The position numbers and the translations under genes are program-made. 31,961 nt of DNA from Paulinella micropora (Eukaryota > Cercozoa > Imbricatea > Euglyphida): positions 565,417-597,377 of the forward strand of contig BJOX01000053.1 of assembly GCA_009731375.1 (NCBI GenBank). Reading direction: 5' to 3'. This document shows positions 17,371-24,209 of the stretch, one piece after another. A model generated the notes under the pieces. That model was given only the letters and a program-made list of their open reading frames with translations. It ran no database searches and was not told the DNA's origin. The first letter of the stretch is position 1; each line of letters starts with the position of its first letter.

Positions 17371-17595
17371 ATACTGCTAAATGTTTTAATTTCTCCTATG
17401 GTTTGGTCTCCTGTTAGTTTGACCACCGAACCATCAACTGCGAGATTAGCGAGATTAATTCTATTATACGTAGAAGCCCCTGAAATAGCATAACCACCCA
17501 TATTTAGCCCTCCCGTCATACTGGCAGTGCCGTCTAATCTCAGAAAGGGTGATGTAGTGTTTCTCCATTGCCCCGTGCTATAAATGAGTAATTGA

Positions 17596-18432
17596 TTATC
17601 TGCTGGGAACCTTTGTCACATCGCTGTGGCTATCTATACTTCCACCTGCTGAAACTTTATTATTATTATCATTATGCTCAAATATCCATTCATCAACATC
17701 TTTTGTATTTAGTAAATTTACTCCTGTTATATTCAAATATCCGCCCATAGTAATATTACCGAATTCATCAACATTTATCGGAAATGTTTTATTTACCCAG
17801 TTTATTGAATTATATGTGAGATAACTATTAGTGGCTATTGGTGCGGTTATGACTACATCTGAAAGTGTATCAATTGAACCGAGGGTGGTATTCCTCCACT
17901 TACCATCTACATCGTTGTATGTTAAGTATTGACCGCTCGCTTGTGCGAATATGTTTGTGTCTATCAAATTGTATAAACTGGTTTGATGCGGATTACTTGT
18001 ATTAGAGCGGTGTTGAGTTGAGGCTTTGACCTCGTCGTTGTTCCTTACTCGTTGCTCTGTATAGTATAAATTTTTTCCTTCTTTGATGTCGGTTGTTGAT
18101 TTTAAAGCGAGACGTGTGTCAAAGCGGTTATCAGTCCAATAATAATTAAGTCCTTCTTTTAGGTCAGTTGTTGATTTTAAAGCGAGACGTGTGTCAAAGC
18201 GGTTATCAGTCCAATAATAATTAAGTCCTTCTTTTAGGTCAGTTGTGCTTTTGGTAGCCAGTCGTGTATCGAATCGCACATCGGTAAAATAAAGATTTAC
18301 GGGGTAGGCATCTTCTGGCACTCTGTCTGTATTTAAACCGACTATGTTTGTGTTGGTTAAATCTAAGTTAAGTATGTTTAGACTATCGACTGCTAATTCA
18401 TTAAGTCCTAAGAGCGACTTGAAGTTCGATAT
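17596..18432 (-). CDS. Fiber gene, N-terminal piece with 25-residue repeats
   Basis: The frame is open from about 18432 (NFKSLLGLNELAVDSLNILNL) to a stop at 17596. No ATG begins it; the codon where a start would be expected (just before SNFKSLLG) is ATA, and GTG 18321 is the first alternative. A 25-residue unit (STTDLKEGLNYYWTDNRFD + TRLALK) is repeated nearly three times. A globular part follows (NPHQTSLYNLIDTNIFAQASGQYLTYND), then the first DSHSDV shaft unit. The YYWTDNRFDTRLALK repeat occurs in many phage and PLV fibers. Together with the three downstream pieces, this gene would exceed 1,200 codons. Confidence 0.65.
   Translation of the reverse strand: MSNFKSLLGLNELAVDSLNILNLDLTNTNIVGLNTDRVPEDAYPVNLYFTDVRFDTRLATKSTTDLKEGLNYYWTDNRFDTRLALKSTTDLKEGLNYYWTDNRFDTRLALKSTTDIKEGKNLYYTEQRVRNNDEVKASTQHRSNTSNPHQTSLYNLIDTNIFAQASGQYLTYNDVDGKWRNTTLGSIDTLSDVVITAPIATNSYLTYNSINWVNKTFPINVDEFGNITMGGYLNITGVNLLNTKDVDEWIFEHNDNNNKVSAGGSIDSHSDVTKVPSR
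18093..18290 (-). repeat. 75-bp tandem repeat in the fiber gene
   Basis: Unit starts at 18093 and 18168 are 75 bp apart and almost identical at DNA level; a third, diverged partial unit follows. Near-identity at DNA level implies recent duplication or gene-conversion-type homogenisation. Confidence 0.85.
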
Positions 18433-18499
18433 ATTTATTAAATAATTAATTTTATTTTTGTTAAATTATAGCAACAAAGATTAAAAGCATATCTAAATT

Positions 18500-19088
18500 A
18501 TGCCGTCAAAGGAAACATCAAAGGAAAATTGGAAGAAGGCTGTTCAAGCAAATAGGGAAAATGCTGAACGGCGAAAGGACGAATGGGCTCGCGAACGGCT
18601 CCGCAAGAAGGGGGAACTGAAAGATAAGACCATAGATGAAATAATTGAAACTGATGCTGAGTTAGGTGTTGCTAAGGAAATACTGGCAAAACCCGAAATC
18701 GTAGAAGACGAAAGCGACAGCGACAGCGACAGCGGAATTGATATGTCTGAGGTTATTGCTAATCATATGCTTAGAAAGATAAAAAAGAATGCTAAAAAGC
18801 CTAAGAAGAAAACCGCAAAGAAAGCACCACCACCAAAAAAGCCAGAGAATGACAGCGAAGAAGAAGAAAGTGAGAGTGAAGAAAGCGAAGATTATGAAAC
18901 AACAGGCGGAAAACAGCGAGGCGGCAAAAAACGAAGTGAANNNNNNNNNNCGAAGTGAAAAAATATCAGTCGATGTATATAACAATACACCAAAGAGTAA
19001 AGAAAAAAGTCAAGAGACAGATATAAAGTATTTCTTAAATTCTAATGATGTTTATCAACTTCACTTCTATCTGTCTTCGATTTGTTGA
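18500..19088 (+). CDS. Charged low-complexity protein, split only by a spurious gap
   Basis: ATG 18500 (MPSKETSKENWKKAVQAN) opens a frame with a basic N-terminal helix, an acidic ESDSDSDSDSG run, a Lys/Pro-rich block (KKPKKKTAKKAPPPKKPEN) and a second acidic block (SEEEESESEESED). Ten N then interrupt it at 18941-18950. The 9 bases CGAAGTGAA occur on both sides of the N run. If the flanks simply overlap, the frame continues unbroken to a stop at 19086-19088 with a C-terminus ending DVYQLHFYLSSIC. The last codons lie inside palindrome H2 of cassette 5. Function unknown; the alternating charge blocks suggest nucleic-acid or nuclear association. It is divergent from the fiber gene. Confidence 0.55.
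18941..18950. other. Assembly gap (10 N) flanked by a 9-base overlap
   Basis: CGAAGTGAA immediately precedes and follows the N run. This is the pattern produced when overlapping contig ends are joined without being merged. Confidence 0.95.
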
Positions 19089-19187
19089 TGAACATCGTAT
19101 GGAGGTGATATTGTTTTAAAATGAAATAAAAAACGATGTTTTAGAATAAGCGAGAGTGCAAAGCACGAAGCGCAATTCTAAAATATC
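19047..19187. promoter_or_regulatory. PLV intergenic palindromic cassette 5 (plus-strand genes)
   Basis: The order is mirrored to follow the plus-strand genes. H2 comes first: TTATCAAC 19052-19059 with GTTGATGA 19084-19091, covering the stop at 19088. The AACATCG/CGATGTT pair is next. H1 is last: TTTTAGAAT 19139-19147 with ATTCTAAAA 19175-19183. H1 ends 4 nt before ATG 19188. The order stop, H2, H1, start is therefore kept relative to transcription. Confidence 0.8.
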
Positions 19188-20163
19188 ATGGATAACAAAC
19201 ATACGACTGCTAATATTAATCAACAAAATCCTGACTCAGACAAAACGGATGAGGAACAAAAAAAGATACAGCACAGGAAATATTTCGGCAGACAAAGCTC
19301 AGAACAAGTGGCACAACAATATGGGCAGATAAAGTTTTAGATATGGTAAATATTGATTTAATGGAAATGACAAAAGTCGCAACAAAAAATAAAAATTATA
19401 ATTTTGCTTTGATTTGGATTGATATTCATAGTCGGTATGCTTATGCCGTCCCGTTAAAAAATAAGTTTTCAACTACTGTCTTAGAAGCACTCAAAAAACT
19501 ACCAAAGCCCAAGGCATTTATCTCAGACAGCGGTGGTGAATTTAAGGGAGCGGTTGGAGAATGGATGGATAATAATGGTATTAATCATTTTAAGGTTGAA
19601 GTTGGAGACCATAATTCATTAGGTATTGTTGATAGATTTGTAAGAACTCTACGAGAACAACTCCATGTTACATGGTCTTATAATAGCAACTTTGATTGGA
19701 TAAATTACATTGAAGATGTTGTTTATTATTACAACAAAAAAAAGCACTCAACTATTAAGGCCTCACCACTTGAAGAATTTAATGGCACTGATACTAACAA
19801 GCAAGAACATTATGTAGATAAGAATTTATTTGATTTCAAAGAAGGAGACAAGGTAAGAAAACTTAACAAAAAGCACATATTAGAAAAGGGCAGTAAGACT
19901 TGGAGCAAACAAATATATAAAGTAAAAGGCCGTAGGGGCTACCGGATTATATTAACACATGATGAAGTCGTGCCACCAAGGCACTTATTAAAGACTGAGG
20001 CAGCCGAAGAAGACGACAACACAAAAGACGAACCGATATTAATAAAGAATTAAAAAAATTAACAAAGGAAAAGCAAACAAAGCATTTACTGAAACGTGAA
20101 AGCTTGGATGAGTCCAACATATTTGTACCAGTGCCAGAGTCCGAAGACAAAAGAACATTTTAG
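19188..20163 (+). CDS. INT: Retroviral-type (rve) integrase, frame-broken at both ends
   Basis: The core ORF is 19343-20053. ATG 19188 opens a 50-codon frame (MDNKHTTANINQQNPD) ending at 19340, and the core frame is open upstream of its own ATG (TSGTTIWADKVLDMVNIDL). The N-terminus is therefore probably shared, with one frame shift near 19280-19300. After 20040 a second shift leads into a Lys-rich tail ending RTF at 20163. The RNase H-fold core shows the first acid in NIDLMEMT, then IDIHSRYAYAVPLKNK, the second acid in AFISDSGGEFKG, and DHNSLGIVDRFVRTLRE, where the usual Glu position is Asp. A chromo/SH3-like C-terminus follows (GDKVRKLNKKHILEKG ... DEVVPPRHLL). It inserts the element into host DNA. 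Confidence 0.8.
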
Positions 20164-20173
20164 ATTTGTAGCA

Positions 20174-20666
20174 TTACTTACTCTCAGTTGTAGGATTTAC
20201 GATTCCAAACTTAGCATATAAAGGAACTAATCCTTTGACATAATACCCCTTGAAGGCCTTAAACGACCTAAAAAAACCGAATTACGCCTCCTTGTTCAAA
20301 GGCAACATATGGTACTTCATCCTCTCCAGCGGTAACCATCCAAGTTGCCTCTAGTCTTCCTTCTTTTGCTTCATCATAAATTGCATCAGGATTGTTTAGC
20401 CCTTCTTTGAATACTACATAGACTTTTTTATCCAACTCCTGTGGCTTCTTTTGACTTTTAGATTTCTTTTTTCCAAAGGAGGCGAGAGGGCTTTTGGCTT
20501 CGGTTTTTTCGTCCGCCTTTGCTTCGGTGGCTGTAGCAGTGGCTGTAGCAGTGGCTGTAGCAGTGGCTATAGCAGTGGCTGTAGCATGGGCTGTAGCAGG
20601 GGCTGTAGCATGGGCTGACTCGGAGGTCTCGGCTTCGGTGGCGGTGGTCTTCTTCTTTGGGGGCAT
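20174..20666 (-). CDS. Unknown protein with Ala/Thr repeats, one homopolymer frame break
   Basis: ATG 20666 (MPPKKKTTATEAETSESA) starts a 132-aa ORF that stops at 20268. Within a 7-T run (20270-20276 region) the frame shifts. The other frame continues for about 31 codons (FKAFKGYYVKGLVPLYAK ... NPTTESK) to a stop at 20174, and this tail reads as real protein. The first 70 residues are an Ala/Thr repeat from the hexamer GCTACA/GCCACT type, with a basic end (FGKKKSKSQKK). The C-terminal 85 residues form a compact domain (KKVYVVFKEGLNNPDAIYDEA, EATWMVTAGEDEVPYVAFEQ). I do not recognise it. It is convergent with the integrase, 11 bp apart, so it may be the last PLV gene. Confidence 0.55.
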
Positions 20667-20669
20667 TGC

Positions 20670-20711
20670 CTACCCACACATCAAAAAAGCACAAAACACA
20701 TGTGTGGGTAG
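20670..20711. promoter_or_regulatory. Perfect 12-bp inverted repeat just upstream of a start codon
   Basis: CTACCCACACAT (20670-20681) and ATGTGTGGGTAG (20700-20711) are exact reverse complements around an 18-nt A-rich loop. The left arm ends 4 bp from ATG 20666 (minus strand). This is a candidate operator or 5'-UTR hairpin for that gene. Confidence 0.6.
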
Positions 20712-20870
20712 TGCCTGGAAGCTGTTCTAATCAATATATTCTAATGATTTGTATCCCTCTCCAGTGCTTTTTTACTAATAAAAAATAATTATATTGTCTG
20801 ATGTGAGTGTGTGCTGTGTTGATTTAGGAGAGGTGAGCTGGTAGGCAGGCACCACAACAAAAAAGACAAC

Positions 20871-21023
20871 TCAGTTATTTTGAATTCTCTTTTGATATGT
20901 ATTCCATTCAAATAATACATCTTCAAAAGATTTTCCGTTTTCAATCAAATTTCTGGCATACTCTTCTTCGTTTAAAGATAATATCTGTTTCTTTGCTAGA
21001 AGCCAACTATCAAGCAACTTCAT
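20871..21023 (-). CDS. Small ORF, 50 aa, in frame after the 21042 gene
   Basis: ATG 21023 (MKLLDSWLLAKKQILSLNEE) to TGA 20871. The composition is protein-like (EEEYARNLIENGKSFEDVL, FEWNTYQKRI). It is in the same frame as the upstream coiled-coil ORF and separated from it by one TAG and five sense codons. It could be a separate small gene, or the C-terminus of the upstream protein interrupted by a nonsense change. Confidence 0.35.
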   Translation of the reverse strand: MKLLDSWLLAKKQILSLNEEEYARNLIENGKSFEDVLFEWNTYQKRIQNN

Positions 21024-21041
21024 TTCTTTCTTTTTATTATC

Positions 21042-21320
21042 CTAATTTCTTTTTCTCTTTCGTTTTGCTTTATTTATTTTTTCCTTCCTTTTATTGTTCT
21101 CTTCAATAACTTCCAATCTTTCGTCAACTGAATTTAAGCGAGAGTATAGTTCATCTATTATGTTTTCTATTTCACTTTTTTTATTCTTCTGTATTTCAAT
21201 TTTATCTTCAATCATTCTCTTATCTCTTTTGACTACTGATTCTGATTTGTCTTCATAATATTCATCCCAATCCTTGGTCTCCTCCCTACTCGCTTCATCA
21301 ACACTCTCGCTGTCGCTCAT
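21042..21320 (-). CDS. Acidic/charged coiled-coil protein, about 92 aa
   Basis: The frame opens at 21380, but ATG 21320 (MSDSESVDEASREETKD) removes a Phe-rich leader that is just T-rich DNA. An acidic N-terminus (DWDEYYEDKSES) is followed by a long heptad coiled coil (KRMIEDKIEIQKNKKSEIEN, LYSRLNSVDERLEVIEENNK) and a basic end (KINKAKRKRKRN). No family recognised. It may belong to the viral element or to its flank, since the right boundary of the element is not defined. Confidence 0.45.
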   Translation of the reverse strand: MSDSESVDEASREETKDWDEYYEDKSESVVKRDKRMIEDKIEIQKNKKSEIENIIDELYSRLNSVDERLEVIEENNKRKEKINKAKRKRKRN

Positions 21321-21380
21321 CTCTTTGAAGGAATGAAAGAAGTCCAAAAATGACAAGAAATGCGAAAACAAAAAAAACAT

Positions 21381-21995
21381 TTTTCTGTTAGATGCGTGAG
21401 CGGTTTCTTCTTCCTTTTATTCGTGATTTAATATTTTATTTTTCCTTTTTCATCGGTTGCTCCTAGTTCACCTTTTGTCCAGATGTTCTCTCAAGTCGGA
21501 TGTGTATATTTTTATGAGTGTGCTTGTTGCCAAAGTGTTATGACGAAGTTATCATAGACGAATGAGAAGGGTGCTCACACTCGGCTTTCTGTGTCGCGGG
21601 TTCAACTCCCACTCGTTATTGAATAATATCTCGTTACGTTTTTATTTTTTTATTCTTTTATTTACCAACTTTCAATACAGAGCACATTTTTTTGGGGGAA
21701 AAGATAAGGGGGCTCAGCACACCGAGAAAGAATAAGAAAAGGGATAAGGAGGCTTAGTATTAATAGTTTGCGAAAAAGTGCAATCTTCTAGTTTTGCTCG
21801 TTTTTGTTGATTAATAGGAGAGCGAAATATGGCGAAATGAGATAAATTTATATATATGAATATAAAGATAAGTGTGCTATAGTAATACCTATAGTAGTCT
21901 CTTCCTCCTCCCGAGTGACCCTGATCTTCCTGGCCCTGATTGCATTAAATTGCACAGCTCGACATCGCACCTTCTGATCATGAATCGCTGTGGGC
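21381..21995. other. AT-rich stretch without a recognised gene
   Basis: I see T-rich DNA, a tRNA-like A-box/B-box pair at about 21519-21615 that does not fold convincingly, and a loosely repeated AAAGATAAGG/GGGATAAGG purine stretch near 21700-21750. The right end of the viral element and the left end of the retroelement must lie in or near here. I found no terminal inverted repeat or target-site duplication by eye. Confidence 0.4.
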
Positions 21996-21997
21996 TG

Positions 21998-23156
21998 CGA
22001 CTTCTGACATATCGAACTTCTATGATTCTTTCTTCCTTCCTTCTTGGATGGTTCCATTTATGGGCTTGCCTCCTGTTTTTCTCCCAGGCGTCGGTGTCGT
22101 TCATCCCTGCATGCTTTAATTTGTCTTCCTCAGGGATTCTCTCACGCTGTCTTCCTAGCTCAGTCTTTTCATTCACATCTTATTTCTCGTTACCTTCCTA
22201 TGCTATACTCCGGCCTACTCAGTCGGTCTACTGATTTGGTCTCAACCGCATCCGTCTACTCGATTATATTGATGACGTCACGTTCTTTGGTCTGTCAGCT
22301 TCATCTGTCGACATGGCCCTTCGGGCCTATGTGCGTCATTTCATTGGCTTGCCTCATCGTTGCGGTGACCAAGCGCCAGCGTGCGAGCCAGAACACACGA
22401 ATCTTGGGTCATCAACTGGTAGGGAAACTGTTTGGTGTTCCTGTTGCGAACTTGCGTGCTCTTCATCTACGTTCCTCTTCGATGTTCTTTTGCAGCGGTA
22501 GACAAGTACTGGTCTCTCCTCGCTCGGTCTCACTGCTGTTAGGTAGTTGGATCTGGTGCTGCCTCGTCAGGCGTCCTCTACTGATTGCTTTCTTTGCATT
22601 CTACCATTTTCTGGGCCGTTACAAGCACTCTACCTTTCCTGCTCCTGTACCTCGCTCTGTCCTTTGTGAGTTCGAGATCATTTCGGCACTAGCACCTCTG
22701 ATGTTTGCAGAACTTTCGCCGCCAGACTTTCGTCGCATTGTGGCATCTGACGCATCTACTGTGTGCATGGGAGTTGTTGCTTCGCCACCCCTTCCCTATC
22801 TCCGGAGCCTACCTCCAGTGGTCGACTGGGTTACCTCTGTGCCATGGATGGTCCTCATCTCTTACCGCTGGCGGTTTACAGCCAATATCAACCCTCTTGA
22901 GATGGCGGCGTCTAGTGCAGCTGTGAGGTGGGCTGCATCCCATCCTATTGAATGCTTTAGGCTGACTCTACTCTCTGATTCCGAAGTTGCTATTCATTCT
23001 CTTAACAGGGGGCGGACGTCCTCCTGGCGTCTCCGCTTACTGATGCTCAGACTGTCTATCATTACTCTCCCATGGTATCACCCTTCGACTTTTCTACGTG
23101 CACACGTCCTTGAACCCGGTAGATGGCCCGTCGCGCCTCACATAGGAGGGGGATAG
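21998..23156 (+). pseudogene. DIRS-type reverse transcriptase/RNase H, frame-broken
   Basis: RT motif A (SDISNFYDSF, about 22003-22032) is in one frame, the LPQGFSHAVFLAQ motif (about 22125-22163) is in a second, and the catalytic YIDD (LLDYIDDVTFFGLSA, about 22255-22300) is in a third. At least three frame changes therefore lie within 300 bp. From about 22400 the frame stays open to 23156. It has ILGHQLVGKLFGV and LLLGSWIWCCLVRRPLL (RT thumb/connection), then an RNase H domain with ASDAST (first Asp), NINPLEMAA (Glu) and LLSDSEVAIHSLN (Asp). The order RT, RNase H, tyrosine recombinase is that of DIRS-like retrotransposons. The RT as written cannot be translated in one piece. Confidence 0.75.
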
Positions 23157-24175
23157 CTGTGAGGATGAGTAATGATAGATCTTTTCTTGCTTCATTCAAC
23201 TATCGACCTGCTACCAGAAAACGCTACCGAAAGTACGTTCAAGACTTCCTCGCCTTCACCGCCCTTGAGTTCCCCGACATCGCTAGTTTTAGAGACCTGG
23301 ATGCTGCGCTTTCGTTGTTTTTCCATGAAGAGTACCTTCGGCGCGGGGGCGGTGGATCGGGCTACTCTGCTATGCACAACTGCTTGTATGGCATTATCAT
23401 GCTACTACCTGAGCTCAGTCCTTATCTTCCCCGTGCACGGGCTGATTTGCGTGGTTGGAGGAGGCAGCATCCGCCAGCACAGTGGCCTCCTCTTACCCTA
23501 CCTCTTACTCGACTTATTGCGGTTCATTTGGTTACTCGTGGACTGCTCGACTGCGCGATTGCAGTGATTCTCACCTTCGAATGTTATTTAAGGATATCTG
23601 AGGTGGTGGACCTATCTGTTTCGGACGTGGCGGACGTCACGGATGCGCGCCTTGGTGTGCAGTTGGACCACTTCAGTCTACGACTTGCTTGCACGAAGAC
23701 CTGCCTGAATCAGTTTGTTTTTGCTCGTTGCACACTTGTGGCGGCTTGGTTGAGAATTCAGCTTTCTCGACGTGGTCCTGACCAACCTTTCTTCCACTTT
23801 TCTGCAACCAAACTCCGGAACGCTTTCAAGTCGACACTCGTCCTTCTTGGTCTCAACAGCCCTGTGGCATCTACTTACGTTTTCCACAGTCTTCGTCATG
23901 GTCTTGCTACTCTTGGTATTTTGCGTGGTGACGGCATCGAGACTGTTATGCTCGAGGGCAGATGGGTCTCCAACGCATCGGCGAGACGCTACATACAGCA
24001 AGGCAGTGCAGCCCTACTTGCGCAGCTGATTGACCAGCAACTATTTGACAGTGCTATGTTTATTTCAGACAATTTCCATCTCTGTATGAGAAGGGCTGCT
24101 TACAGTTGGTTGCTTGCTACTGATCATTACACGCGCTCACAGATTAATCGTGTTTTATTGTCGCTTCCGCAGTAA
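23123..24175 (+). CDS. Tyrosine recombinase of a DIRS-like retroelement
   Basis: An intact 350-aa ORF overlapping the RT/RNase H frame by 34 bp in a different frame, as is common in DIRS elements. The N-terminal SAM-like core-binding helices are visible (NYRPATRKRYRKYVQDFLAF). The catalytic residues of the family are in order: Arg in FECYLRISEVVDL, a Lys in the beta-hairpin region (LACTKTC), His-x-x-Arg in YVFHSLRHGLATLG, Trp in LEGRWVSNASA, and the nucleophile Tyr in SARRYIQQG. It would integrate the circular cDNA copy of the element. A start at the internal MSNDRSFLASFNYRPAT (residue 15) is also possible. Confidence 0.85.
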   Translation: MARRASHRRGIAVRMSNDRSFLASFNYRPATRKRYRKYVQDFLAFTALEFPDIASFRDLDAALSLFFHEEYLRRGGGGSGYSAMHNCLYGIIMLLPELSPYLPRARADLRGWRRQHPPAQWPPLTLPLTRLIAVHLVTRGLLDCAIAVILTFECYLRISEVVDLSVSDVADVTDARLGVQLDHFSLRLACTKTCLNQFVFARCTLVAAWLRIQLSRRGPDQPFFHFSATKLRNAFKSTLVLLGLNSPVASTYVFHSLRHGLATLGILRGDGIETVMLEGRWVSNASARRYIQQGSAALLAQLIDQQLFDSAMFISDNFHLCMRRAAYSWLLATDHYTRSQINRVLLSLPQ

Positions 24176-24209
24176 CACATATTGTGGTTTTGGACACATA
24201 TATATATAT

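Noticed and set aside
20494-20730. Plus-strand Ala/Val ORF and minus-strand Cys/Tyr/Ser-His ORF
   Set aside because: They are shadows of the Ala/Thr repeat of the gene starting at 20666.
21519-21615. tRNA-like A-box (TTGCCAAAGTG) and B-box (GGGTTCAACTCCC)
   Set aside because: The promoter-like boxes are good, but no 7-bp acceptor stem or convincing anticodon arm forms; the T-stem has a mismatch. Possibly a decayed tRNA or tRNA-derived repeat; not called.
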